Assembly (NCBI RefSeq): GCF_024713975.1
Contig: NC_091112.1
Location: 789,001 to 853,000 of the forward strand
Origin: Paralichthys olivaceus
Taxonomy: Eukaryota; Chordata; Actinopteri; Pleuronectiformes; Paralichthyidae
DNA length: 64,000 bases
Direction: 5' to 3'
The translations under genes and the position numbers were made by a program. Under the pieces are notes generated by a model, which made no database searches, was not told the origin of the DNA, and saw only the letters and a list, made by a program, of their open reading frames with translations. Below, piece by piece: positions 41,740-54,327 of the stretch (position 1 is its first letter; each line of letters begins with the position of its first letter).

Positions 41740-43990
41740 CCTCCCATAGAATAAGAGAAACATTTTTAAATGAAACTTTGCACATTCTAGAAATTGCTGT
41801 TGGAGCTGGTTTGGAGATGTAGTGGAAGAAACAAGACATGGTGTAATCTCAAAAAAGAAAAGTATTGGGTGAAATGATAAATTCTTCCTCATTAAATTTA
41901 AATGTCACAAAAAAATACGACGTAGAAGTTGGTGCCGGTTGTTTTGACGGAACTGAGTTTAAAGGAGACACATGTGGTCGAGGGAGCTGCACAGGAAAAC
42001 ACTGAGGGTCCTGAAACGTCTCGTCAGTTGAACGACTGCTCTATTGTGATGTCACATGACACATTGGCGTTAGTGCCCGGTCACACAGATGTTTACTTGT
42101 AATCTGTGCAAACAAGGGGGCGAATAAAACATTCTCTTTCTGCGGCGAAGCAAATCAGCAGCTTCAAGTTCATCTCTGGGGATCTTTGATCCGCACTATT
42201 CGTCTGACACCACGCGGCTAATCTGGCACGCCCCCTAATACTCAGCCGAGACCAACGTAGCTGTTAAAGAGACCGGAGCTAAAACCAAGCGTTTGAGACA
42301 GAGGCTGTAAAGAGGAGCTGCAGCGATGGACAGTCTGAGGACACTGATGTGTTTTCTGAACATTAGAGCGTGAGATCTTTAAAATGATCAACCTGAAGAC
42401 GAGCAGATTGTCTCCTTTAAAGACTTGTTCCTTTCAAATGGAAAAAAGTATTATAATTACTTTTGTGTCTGTCGTTGGCCATTTTGTCTGAGCAGTTTTA
42501 TCCAGTAAATGCACTTTTCTTTTTGTTTCTAATCACTGGCACAGACACGTCGGCAAACAGACGCTCAAACTGTGTTTCTAGTCTCAGGGTCCTGCTGCAG
42601 GGGTGGAAGAGGTCTTTCAATTTGTGTAAACATTTCAAGCCTCGGGAGAAAAAAAAAGAATGAAGGAGCTGCAGGAAAGTTTGGACAAGTTCAGATCTTT
42701 TCTTGCTGTAGTAAACCTACAGCTGCTTCGTTTCATACAGTTTATACTTGTTGAAAAGTTGAGCTACAGCAGCAGACGTCCCATAAACACTGATCCAAAA
42801 AAACTACTGGCTCGAAACTTAATTTTTCCTTGTTCTCCTCAGCGACCGCAGGTCAAGCACAAACTCTGAGTATTAACACTGTTTAGACTTCCACAGCCTG
42901 AACGTCTTAAAGGTTTGACTGCAAACCCGTGTTCATTACTGTTGTAATTACTGGCCGCAGACAATAAGCTGTAAGGAAAGCATCATGTTTAATGAGGAAG
43001 ACACGGAATCTGAAGATGATGATGATGATGATTAGAAAGCTGTGCTTTTTGACGTGTCAGCGATGAAGGATTATTTGGTGGATTGTTCTGAAAGCTTTTT
43101 AAAAAGGTAAAAAGTGTTGATTTTGCCTTTTGTTTTAAAAGGAGATTTATGTAAATAAAATCATCTTTGATAATGAGTTTGGACTGAATCTTAAAACTCA
43201 CTGAAACCAACTTTAAATGATTCTTTACAACAGTGAATATAAATCCAGAGCAGAACTACTCCCCTTAAACTAGACAGACGTAGTCGAGTAGCTTCACCGG
43301 TAGATGGCGCCATTCTAACATTGTAGGATTGGTGTCAATTCAAAAAGATGTTTTCATTATTTAATAATTATCTGAAACTATGATTTGTGTTTTCTTTACC
43401 ATGACACGAGCTTCATCTGCATCAGGAGCCGGTCGTTTACCACAGAGAGAGCCAGAAAAGACAATCCGCACACCCACGGAATATTCAACAATAGAATTCT
43501 TTACCCCTGAGAGCTTTTCATCTGTACAAGTACAACTACGTGTACAACTACAGGACAACGATCCACGACAGAGTATAAAGAAATACACTGAATAGGCTAT
43601 TTCCACATTAATGTATGTAATCCTACAAATAAATGTAGAACTACATAATTAAATAAATGAAGAAATGAATAAACAATTAACACACAGAAATAAATAAACG
43701 ATGCAGAAATGAATATGGTACAAACATGGAAAGTCTTTGTCACACACCGAATATATCCCCCACATATTTATTAATGATGTATTTGTGTTTACTGATTGAT
43801 ATACATGTACTTGTTGTATTCCGTCCTTTATTAATGTATGTCGTCATGTATTTATAGTTACAGACACATTAGATTATTTCTAATTCTTTTAATAGTTCAT
43901 TAAATCTAGAAATACGATAATTACTTCACTGCACACTGAATTAGTTTTTTTATTTTTTAATGTTTATTATTACGTCATCTTATGTCCCAC
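41740..43990. other. intergenic spacer, rnf139 to tmem65
   Basis: No gene is recognised. It contains the dispersed repeat at 42046-42425. At about 43600-43900 there is an AT-rich stretch with repeated 'aaataaatg' and 'ttaatgtatgt' words in both orientations, possibly a decayed short transposon. A (GAT)n run lies at about 43013-43033. Confidence 0.5.
42046..42425 (+). repeat. dispersed fish interspersed repeat
   Basis: The order of phrases here (ggagctaaaaccaagcgttt, gacagaggctgtaaagagga, gctgcagcgatggacagtct, then tgtgttttctgaacattaga, and a 'cctgaagacgagcagattgt' plus 'ctcctttaaa' end) matches, from memory, a very common short repeat of percomorph genomes. Such copies end in a 'tatgtcccctttaa' type tail. 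It has no coding capacity. I cannot name the family securely. Confidence 0.55.
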
Positions 43991-44029
43991 TGATGGACTC
44001 GTGCTTTTTTCGTGAAATGTATGACCGGA

Positions 44030-44347
44030 AGCACAAGGTCTTATTTTGAAATCCCGCCGCCGGAAATGTCGCAGGTTTGATTCCGGCTTGACTCCGCTGT
44101 TCCATTGCTGCTCCGCTGAACTTGGGCAGAACCGAACTCCGGAGCCGAGCCTGTGACCGGAGCCTCCGGAGCAGGAGACGGTGTGAGGGCCGGAGACATG
44201 TCCGCCGGTTTAACTCCACTTTACCCGAGTTTGAAGCACCGACCCGCCGCTGTTCGTGCCGCCGAGCCCGGGTCCGCGTGAGGGACCGAGACACAAGTTG
44301 AACCGGAGACAAACAGGTTTAACGTTTCACGGTTTACTTTCACCGCC
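44030..44347 (+). promoter_or_regulatory. CpG-rich tmem65 promoter / 5' UTR
   Basis: The sequence turns CpG-rich from about 44050 with ETS-type CCGGAA words (about 44052 and 44157) and no TATA box. It continues to the ATG at 44348 (CCGCCATGA). This fits a housekeeping promoter. Confidence 0.5.
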
Positions 44348-47300
44348 ATGACCCAGCTGCGTCTCCTCCGAGCCGCCGGACTCCAGCTGCTGAAGCCGGC
44401 TCCGACTCCTCCGCTGCCCCGGGTGCTGCTGCCGCCGCCGCCGCCGGGGATAGGGCGACACGCGCCGGGCCGCCGCATGGGCACACACGGGAGGAGCGAG
44501 CCCGGGGAACCGCTGAACTCCCCGAAGAGAGCCAAGGAGTTCATCTACCGCCTCCAGCCGCCGGAGAGGACGTGTCTGCTGAGGGAGCTGCAGAGCTTCG
44601 AGTCCATGGCCATCGCTCAAGGTAAGAGACTGCGGGTCAAAGGTCACAGCTTCCACCTGACAGGTCACCTGAGAGGTCACCACCTGAGAGAGAGGTCACC
44701 TGACAGGTCCTGAGAGAGGAGGTCACCTGACAGGTCACCACCTGAGAGAGGTCACCTGACAGGTCCTGAGAGAGGAGGTCACCTGACAGGTCACCTGACA
44801 GGTCCTGAGAGAGGAGGTCACCTGACAGGTCACCTGACAGGTCACCACGTGAGAGAGGAGGTCACCTGACAGGTCCTGAGAGAGGAGGTCACCTGACAGG
44901 TCACCACCTGAGAGAGGAGGTCACCACCTGAGAGAGAGGTCACCTGACAGGTCACCTGACAGGTCACCACGTGAGAGAGGAGGTCACCACCTGAGAGAGG
45001 TCACCACCTCCGAGAGAGAGGTCACCTGACAGGTCACCTGACAGGTCACCACCTGAGAGAGGTCACCTGAGAGGTCCTGAGAGAGGAGGTCACCTGAGAG
45101 AGGTCACCACCTCCGAGAGAGAGGTCACCTGACAGGTCACCACGTGAGAGAGGAGGTCACCACCTGAGAGAGGTCACCTGACAGGTCACCTGACAGGTCC
45201 TGAGAGAGGAGGTCACCTGACAGGTCACCTGACAGGTCACCACCTGAGAGAGGTCACCTGACAGGTCACCACCTGAGAGAGGTCACCTGACAGGAGGTCC
45301 GTTCAAGCACAGTTGTGAATGGATCATGTGACTCATCCTTCAGGTATCTTACACCTGAGCAGATGACGTCACACCTGTTGTAGATGAAGTTGAACTGAAT
45401 GGATGAGGCGTGTTTCTGTCCGACAGGTTTAAAGAGACTCTGAACTTTCAGCCGTAAATTAAATATTCATGATCAAACACATTTGTTACCTCATTTACAT
45501 TAAATCTATGGGTTGAACTTGGCTCACAGCGCCACCTAGCGCTTCGCCTCGGACCTCGCAGCGCCAATGATCACGTAGAGTCAACAGTTTGGGACGCCGC
45601 TACGCCGTGACATTTATTTCTCTGTATTAAGAAGTGAACAGGCTCTGATCAAAGCTTGTGTTGTCATCGTCCTGGTTAGTTTGCGTGAAATGCCGCTGAC
45701 GCGTTATTATGAACTGGCTTTGCTAACAACGGCTAGCTGGCTAACGTCAACACTGTTACATGCTCCTCTCAAGCTGAGCCGCTGGAACGCAGTTTTTTAA
45801 ATTTGTATAATTTAATAATACAATTAACAAATCTCCCAGATGAATCTCAAATATATATATTTGTGTGTGTGTGTGTGTGTGTGTGTTCCTCTTTTGCAGC
45901 AGAGGTTATTTCTGTTTCTCTAAGGGAAGTTCATCGTCTCCACGTGAGTCAAACCCACGGTGACTCGTCCTCGGGCTGAAGTAGTGAAACCCAGCTGCTG
46001 AATCACGTGACGAGTGATGTGATTCCTCTGCAGTCGATTGTTCACAGTTGTAGAAACAGATTCGTGCGATGATATGAGGCTCGTGTGGTTTTGACAACCT
46101 GCAGCGCACCGACTCAGCTCGGCAGTTTCTCCACACGCTCAGTGTTTAATGGTGTTTTTACTGTCGTCCTCGTCTCTGGACCCCCCCCCCCCCCCCCTCT
46201 TTTTCCACTACGGTCAGACACTGAAACACAAACCCGCTGCCAACACACGAGACAGTCTCAGACTCGTGTTATGTGATCTGGTGTTTCAGCCTGCTTCTTT
46301 TTCTTACCCTGTTCGTTTAGCTATTTCTTCACTAAGTGTTATCTGTGTGTGAATGTAGTTTCAAGCAAAGTGACACTTTTATTGTTGCTATAGAATATTT
46401 CAGAGACAGGTTCTAATCTCCGCGTCCACGCCCAGGCGTTGGCTCACACTTCTTCAGAGAGACGGTTGTGCAAGAGGTCTTGTGTTGGAATGTGTCTTCC
46501 ATAGCGGCTGCACCAGTAGAGAACGTTTTGAAAAGGATGGAAACCTACGAGTGCACGATTTTATGCTGTTTGGCTGTGAAGCCTGAAACAAAAGGTGCTT
46601 TCACTAAGACGAGAGTCATCTCCCAGTCGTCCTCCCGATGAGCTCACTGAGAGTCCACGGAGTTGAAAGGTCCCAGAACTGTGTTTACGCTGATTAATTA
46701 ACCAGAGAGGAGCCAGAGACAGTTTGACCCAAACACTGAGTCACAGCGTAACTTCATATCCTCATTAACCGACTCACTTGAGTTATTTAGAGTCTTCACG
46801 CGGAGCAAAGTCCAGTTCTGTCGGGCTGTCTGCGAGGACGGTGACAACTTTCCGGATGTTCTGACGGCTCACGTGCACAGCAGGACTTCTCGTGGTGCTG
46901 CCGCTGGAGAGCGAGGGAAAGTACACGTCCGAGCTCCTTTGTGCTGCTAATAGGCTGTAAGAAAGTCCTCGGCTCGTTATGAAAGTGTGACGGGACAAAT
47001 TCGACCATGACGGCCGCCGCAGCGTCAGTGATTCATGTGGAACGCCGTTTGGTGGCACAGCGTCACCTCTCTCTGCGCGGCATATTCATTAGTCTCCGTG
47101 CAGGGTCGAGTTTGTGTCTGAAAATCTTCACTAATAAGCAATTGTCTCCAGTCCAGATCACCCCCCCCCCCCCCCCCCTCCATTCCTCCCCATTACTTCT
47201 ACCTCTAATGAGTTTAAAAGCCACAGAGACACCTCAGTGAGTTAACTGCAGAGAAACGTGTTCACCTCAGTGAGTCTGCCAGCGAGCTGAGCACCACGCT

Positions 47301-49681
47301 CATTAAAACATTAGAAACAAACCAGAGGCTCGGTGACGATGTGAAAAGTTGGAGAACGTCCCACGTGCTCCTGGATTAGTGTTATCGGTCGTGTCTCAAT
47401 GGAACCGAGCCACACCACGGATGAGGCATCAGACTCACGACAGACAGTTCATAAAAACATCGCAGAATTGGAACCAGAAATATCTTTCTTTGTTCCCAGC
47501 AGCCTCTTCACCCACAACTCGACCTCCTCACCAGAGAGTCCAACACTCTTTACCTTGTAGTTAATTTAACTCTGCGATAAGTCGAGAAGATGAAGCAAGT
47601 GAAAGGAAAATCGTGATTCAGAGCCAGAGTCTGTGCAGCAGTGATTGTGCAGTGGAGCTGCGATGTGAGGTCGCACATTTGTGCTCCTGAGTCAGTGACA
47701 GCTGTCAGTCACGACGTCTCAGCCCGTTTTTATTTCATCAAACATATCTAATGGGAAACCTCAACAAACATGAGAACGATGAATAATACACACACACACA
47801 CTCACACACACACACACAGGTTTCTCTTTGATGTGGCTTTTAAGATGAAAGGTGTTGAATTGTCGGTCGGAGCGTGAAAGTGGTTTTAAATGAGACGAGT
47901 TGGAAACGTCTCATACAGTATCAGCACTATACTCCCACTGTTTCCTTCTGCTGTGGCCTAATTTAATCCACATCGATATGTGTGTCTGTGATATTAATGA
48001 TCATTCGGGTCTTTTTCTGTCTCAGCTGGACAAAGTGTCCCACTGAGGCCGGTTAGAAATGGACTCAAAGGAAAGTGTGAGTCCTCCGTTGTGTCCCTTT
48101 GACGGGACAGGACTCAAGCAGAGACTTGAATTCCTCTTCAACTGAAGCAGTTCTGGAGAAACTTCGGATCAAGACTCCAGATATTCATTCGTCATTAAAA
48201 ATCCCGGTGGGTCGAGTCTCATTGACCATCGAGCTCAAACGGACGATTTATCACGATTCTCTGAGTCACCGGACCAAACCACCGTTATCGGGTTTTCAGA
48301 TTGAAAATGTCATTCTGCAGGAACGGGATTCTTGAGCGCAGCAGCGTGCGGCTCGATAACGTCTCACACGTCAGCTGATGTTGCTGCAGCAGCAGAATGT
48401 GTTTATTGTTCATCTGCAGCGAACGTCACAGAACACGAATCTGTGAGCGTTGTCGTCGGTGACGCTTGAAATGTTCAAATCGGATCATTTCTTAGCTGAT
48501 ACTCAGCGTACGGAATATCATACATGTTAGAAACGGTGAACTTTACAGAGCCAAACCTTCTCTTCAGGCGAGTGTGACTCACTGTGTGTGAACCGCTTGT
48601 TGTTTGAGCGTCGACACTCGTCCCACTGAACTCTGAAGAATCTGAAGTGTGTGAGAAAAACTAATTAGCAGAGTAAACGTGCATGAATCCATGTGAACGA
48701 GAGATTTTAAATCTGAAGGAACGACCGGGTGATGGCTGCTAAAGGAGAGGAAGCTGTGTGTGTGTGTGTGTGTGTGTTCACCAGCAGCCTGACATCAACA
48801 GATGCTGCTTCATCTGTTGACGTCTAATTAGAAACATAAACACAGTCGGTGTACGTTAGATTTAATCACACGTTCTGTTCTATATCAGATATTCTAACAG
48901 CGACACACAACCACAACTCTCCACTAATCTCAGTCTCAATCTGCTGCCACCGACTCGTCGTGCGGTGACATTAATGTTTGTCTGCGTCACTCGGACCTAT
49001 TTCTGGACTGGTGTTCCCAGGAGTCCTGAGTGTTTGTAGTTGTGCTGCAGTGAGAAATCAGAAAGGTTGGGAGTGAGTTATTCTCACAGTGTGGCCGGAT
49101 ATTTTCAACGGAGCATTTCAAATTAAAATTTCAACAAGACGAGTCAGTCAGCAGCTGCACGAGGTCCCACACCCAAACTGAAGAGTGTCTCTCTGATTCA
49201 GATGTGATGTGGTGGAGGTGTTACACAGTGGAGGGTTCGTCATACGCTCAGGGTCCATTGTTATATTTCGTTTTCACCCGTTCGTTGGTTTGTTTGTGAG
49301 CAACAATGCACAGAAACTACGGAACAGATTTGCGGCTCCCTCCAGAACCCTTTTATTTTTGTGACCTAACTGTTTTTACTTCCTGCTCTTCTCGTTGCTC
49401 CGAAAAGACAGAACCGATCGTTTTGAAAATCATTTTCTTCTTTATTTAATTGAAGAGACAGAATTTAGGGATCAAAGATTCTTGAACTGACCCGTCCTCA
49501 TTAGTGGAGAAGAGGCCGATGTTTTAAAACCGCCGAGCGATGACTTGTTGAGGAACTCGACTGATTTACGAAGTCGAAGCTCGGTTAACGAGACAACTTC
49601 TGATGCTTTGTCTTCTCAGAGAACCTCGAGCCCTCGCCGCTGACCTCAGCTCAGATCAGATATGGTGAGAGATTCTATCTG

Positions 49682-49715
<34 letters not shown>

Positions 49716-50631
49716 ATCAGCCGATATTTGACTCTGTAGATAAAATGGGTCAATGAGGCACAAACACACTGTGATTAGTTCTGAATCTTCTTCATCAAAA
49801 CGATCTCACAGCATTTAAACTAACAAGTTGATTTCCAAAACAATATGATTTACAAGTTGTTAGAAGATTTTCATTTGAAACCTTCATTTTTAATTCATTA
49901 CAACAGAAAACAGCTCATAACCATCCAGCTGAAGTTTCTATCTGCTTAGTAAGTCATTTATTTCCACTCACCCTGTTCATTAATTCACTTTCTGCTCATT
50001 CACAGTTTTGTTCCACAACGCCATCCCCTTTGTTGGATTTGGTTTCCTCGATAACGCCATCATGATCGCAGCCGTAAGTCAAGATATTTACTCGTCTGAA
50101 GTGAATCTGATGTTTCCTTCTGATTCCAGCTCAGTTCTCTTGTTTTCTCCAGGGAACACAGATCGAGCTCTCCATCGGAGTCACTCTGGGCATCTCCACC
50201 ATGGCGGGTAAGAACTCAAAGAGTGGACCGGGTCACTGAAATTAATATTTATCATCTTCAAACACCGAGAGATTCTTCAGCAATGACATGAATCATTTGT
50301 TGAAGCACTAAACTGAACAGGGATCTATCCCCGTGTAAAGAACACGCACTGAAAACACGTATCATCATTCCTCCTCCATGTTTTAACAGTCGTCAGCAGC
50401 CGAACGAATGTTTCTATAAATGTCTTTAATGGACGTCAGCGTGATTTCATTCATCAGTTTGTCCTGTAGATGCACAAACAATAAAGATCCCAACAAATCA
50501 AACCGGGACAGTTCCAATCTTTCCACTGACGTTAAACCTGCGGCAGCGCAGTGAATTTACTAGTTACATGTTCCTCCTGTGTTTCTTAAAGAGCTGACGG
50601 AGATGTTATCGCTTCCATTCAGGCAGGAAGT

Positions 50632-50663
<32 letters not shown>

Positions 50664-52514
50664 TGGAGTCTGAAAGCACCAGCCGTGATGTCAGCAGCTG
50701 CAGAAAAACCCTGAACTGTCTCTTTTAAAAACTTGTTTGCACGAGATCTCATTTATTTCAGCACATCCTGATGTCATCATGGCTGCTTTGCTTTATTACA
50801 CTGTGAGACCATGAAGGCACCGGAGCCTGCGTCTCCATCCTCTCACTTCCAGATTATTCCGTTTCCATGGATACTTGGCTCCAATTCCTTCTGCAAAGTG
50901 CAAATCAGAGGCTGAAGTCGGGCTCCAGATCAGTGGCTTCCTTCTCCGTGCAGGCGCCGCTTTGTACTTGATTCATCGTCACCCAGCCTGCAGAGATGAT
51001 TTTTATTTTACTGCTTCTTCAGCGTCACAGTCGCTGTCGCTGACTCGAGGCCAGATTGTTTCGCTCGTCAAGTTTTTTCTTCTGTGAGTGAAACTCCATC
51101 TGGAGTCTGAGCTCCTGCAGGAGAAGAGGGAGCGTCGTCCCTCTGAAGGCAGAACAAACGGCTCCTGAGCGCTCGTTACTGTGAACTCCCTCTCCACAGC
51201 TCCGTCTCTCAAAGCTGCAGATCTTTGCTGATGTCGTACATTAAGTGCAGTTGTCATGAAGCTGATTTCTGCCGACGGTAAAACCTCGAACAGGAACTCG
51301 CTGACTCGCAGCTCGGTGGTTTTCCTGGAGCGGCTCTCTGATGTGAGAAAACTTTCACACCTCGTTTTGTATTTCGCAGCTTTGATCCATTGTTTGGAGT
51401 TTTTGGTTTTTCAGAGACGCTCAGTATGTGGGACACAGTTCGTCCTGGAGGATCCTCACTCCAGGTTCTTTAACGTAGAGGTGTCGGGCAGAAGCTGTGA
51501 ACTCACTGTACACGTCAAATATTAAATTAAATAAATATTCAATAATCCTCCACACACAGAGCTTTGGGTTCAATCCCAATATCAAAATATTGTGTTATTT
51601 GTACTGAACAATTGTTAATGGTTCCTAAGTTGTGACAACATGAAACGGAGCTCTGAGGTTTGTCTCCTGTGTTTCTGCAGCTGCAGCTCTGGGGAACCTG
51701 GTCTCAGACTTGGCGGGTCTCGGGTAAGAACCGTCTCTGAGGGTTCAGGGTGAACGTGTGAAGTCCACGAACAGCTCATGTCGTTTGTTTGTTGCAAAAT
51801 AATGAACCGAGGTTTCTTTATCTGGATATTTCTCTTTTTTTGAATTCACCCTCCCAGACTTTTAACTTCTACCTGTACTGTAGTCTTGCAGGTTATGTGG
51901 AGTCTCTGGCCACCAAACTGGGGATGCAGGTTCCTGATATGACGCCCAAGCAGGCGGACATGTGGCAGACCAGACTCAGCTCGCACATGGTGAGACTTGA
52001 TGTTTCATTTGTTCACTTTTTTTAGCTGTTTTCTAAAACAGACAAGAATCAAACCTTTTGACATTTCTGTGGAATGTTAAATATTTCCTGTTCCACAAGA
52101 ATAAACAAGCAAAACCAAACCTCCCTGGTGTAAAAAGCTTTTGCTTTATTCTTATCATTCGAATCTCTTTGACCTCAGCTCAGAGAAAACTAAACAAGCC
52201 CGACCTGAACCTGACCCCGACCTGACCCCGACCTGAACCCGACCTGACCCCGACCTGATTTAGCATCTGTATTTTCTGTCACGTCTCAGCAGTGATTTGC
52301 TCGTTTCCTCAGCTCCTCGTCACCAACACATCTGGACCTGTAGTAAATGTGGTGGTTTGATTCTCTCGTCCTCCTCCTGCAGGGTAAAGCCATTGGCGTG
52401 TCCATTGGTTGCATTCTGGGGATGTTCCCGCTGTTTTTTCTGGATGACGAGAAGGAGAAGGAGAAAGAGAAGGAGAAAGACGCACAACCCTGCGGAGACG
52501 CCACGTCCTCCTAA
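44348..52514 (+). CDS. tmem65: TMEM65, mitochondrial inner-membrane protein
   Basis: Seven exons join in frame: 44348-44621, 49620-49664, 50006-50073, 50153-50207, 51681-51723, 51884-51989 and 52383-52514 (TAA), giving 240 residues, the same length as I recall for human TMEM65. The N terminus is rich in Arg, Leu and Pro with no acidic residue, as in a mitochondrial presequence. It is followed by a conserved FIYRLQPPERTCLLRELQSF segment. Three hydrophobic, Gly-rich segments follow: HNAIPFVGFGFLDNAIMIAA, the segment spanning GISTMAAAALGNLVSDLAGL, and GVSIGCILGMFPLFF, with TPKQADMWQTRLS between the last two. The C-terminal tail has become a low-complexity EKEKEKEKEK run. TMEM65 is implicated in mitochondrial Na+-dependent calcium efflux and in cardiac intercalated-disc organisation. 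Confidence 0.95.
44622..49619 (+). other. tmem65 intron 1
   Basis: This 5.0 kb intron begins with the minisatellite at 44635-45300. It also holds (GT)n at about 45862-45886, a C17 run (46181-46197), a C18 run (47161-47178), (CA)n at about 47789-47818, (GT)n at about 48757-48777 and a CTCF-like GCGCCACCTAGCGC at about 45528-45541. No gene is seen inside. Confidence 0.7.
44635..45300 (+). repeat. AGGTCAC(C)TG minisatellite in tmem65 intron 1
   Basis: About 670 bp is made of shuffled short units: AGGTCACCTGAC (12 bp), AGGTCACCACCTGAGAG and AGGTCCTGAGAGAGG. The unit order is irregular, so no single period holds. AGGTCA, the nuclear-receptor half-site, and CACCTG, an E-box, occur dozens of times. 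The array begins within 15-20 bases of the exon 1 donor. Confidence 0.93.
52198..52262 (+). repeat. CCCGACCTGA tandem repeat in tmem65 intron 6
   Basis: Six or seven imperfect copies of a 10- to 11-bp CCCGACCTGAC/A unit lie in tandem, 120 bp before the last exon. Confidence 0.85.
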
Positions 52515-54327
52515 CGAGCCTCGACAGCTGCACCTACAAACTGGAAACTGCTGATGTCAACAAAGTATTTACAGTTTGATGTTTCTCCGGCTGCACTCAC
52601 GCTGGAGGCAGTTTGGGAAAATCTGATGATGATGTTTAGTTTTTTGTGGTACCCATTTTCTGCCTCTCACTAAAATCCATTCTTCTTGACGGGGGAACAG
52701 TGACGTGGGTTTGATTCCATCATCGATTCTTCACATTCACGTCATCAGACCTCATGTTTTAACTCTGTGGCTCGGTGGTCCAGTGGGTCGAGATGAGGAA
52801 TCGATGATGAGACACGCTCACCGGCTCCTGTCGACTTCTTCCTAAACATCAGCGTCAGAAACAAACTCGAGATACAAACCAACTGTTCCGACGGTTGAAA
52901 CACTATTGAATGCTTTATTCATTTTTTAACTTCTTTTCTATTTGATTGTTGTTTTGTTTTTGATTTACACACTCGACGTCTCTGAAACACTATCTGGTCA
53001 ATTTGGATCAAAAACACTGAAACTGAATCTTTAAAAGTAAAAACCAACAGGAACAGAATCGTCTGCTACCTCGAGAAATGCTTGAGTTGTTTTGCATGAA
53101 GAAGTGATGAAGCTCTACGATCCTCAGATTTAAATGTGTACGTGTGTTGAATAACGAAGGAGGCGTTTGGAAAGTTCTTTCTTTACACTCGTGTTTCAGT
53201 ATCTGTGTTTTTCTGTCTTTTCATTTTCTCACACAGACACTTAGGTGCATTTCTTTTGAAGCTTGTTTTCTTGTGACTTGAAGCTCCAGATGTCGAATCA
53301 CAACCGGGACTAAACGTCTCGTTATATTTACATCCTGTTATTATATTTAAATCCAAATCAAAGCTGTAACTAATGATTGCGTTGTTGACTGATATGCTGA
53401 TAAAATTATGAATCGATCGGTTGTTGATTCTTTACAACCGAACTGAAATACAATCAACGATAATATAAAACAGTTTTTTATCAGTTTCTCTTGAACGTGA
53501 TCAATCACTGAGACTTCGAACTCTCAGGCGCAGTTTCCTGTCGGCCAAATAAACGTGAAAATACATTTCATCGTTATCGAACAGCTGAAAAATACGTCTG
53601 ACACGAGTTTACGATAATAAAATCTAGGACGGTGAAAGTTCTCGTGTGACCTAGACTTAAATCTAACCTTAGAAAATATCTTCACTTTTTAAATTGCAAC
53701 AGGAATAAACGAGCCAATGACTGATGCTGAACAGTTCATTGAGGTTATTTCCTTCGCTGGTTCCAAATTGTAAAAAGATTCTGAATTATTTTCTTTGAAC
53801 AAGTTTGAAAAGTTGCCGAAACTTTTTTTCTGGTTTGAAATCCTGTAAAATTTGGGACAGAGAGGAGACATGTTCGTCTGTCGGACCACAAACCTCTGGA
53901 ACACGTGTGGCTGAATAACTCATTAATCAACAATATGCTGTTTGTTACCATGGAAACCTGAACTTGTATGTTTGTGCTTCATCTCATGTTTTCATTTCTT
54001 TTGCTCTTCATTGAGATATTTTGCACAGTTTCATCGTCTGAAGGCAAAATGAGAAAAATACTTTACAGTCAAAGTGTAAAGGGAGTGTTGTTGTGCTGCC
54101 CCCTTGTGGACAATGAAGCAGCCGCACTGACATGTTTGTAACAATCGCGTGTGATTAAAGTTTGTGTTTTATTTCATTATGTGACAATAAATCTGGGAGG
54201 ATTCCCCTCTGGCTCTGCAGGTGGCGCTGTGTCTTTTCAGTCATCGCAGGGAGCCTTAGAGCTGTGAGGTCAGAGGTTCATCAGGTGCTTCTCACACACA
54301 CACACACCTCAGTCAGCCTCTTCATCA
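52515..54327. other. tmem65 3' UTR and tail-to-tail spacer with tatdn1
   Basis: No coding gene is seen. AATAAA signals for tmem65 are at 53548-53553 and 54186-54191. A CTCF-like GCTGCCCCCTTGTGGA lies at 54095-54110. The stop codons of tmem65 (+) and tatdn1 (-) face each other across 1.8 kb, and a short (CA)n lies at about 54292-54306. Confidence 0.6.

Noticed and set aside
44635-45300. AGGTCAC array considered as a CRISPR-like or satellite centromeric repeat
   Set aside because: Units are short, shuffled and contiguous, with no spacers, and it is confined to one intron. A local minisatellite explains it.
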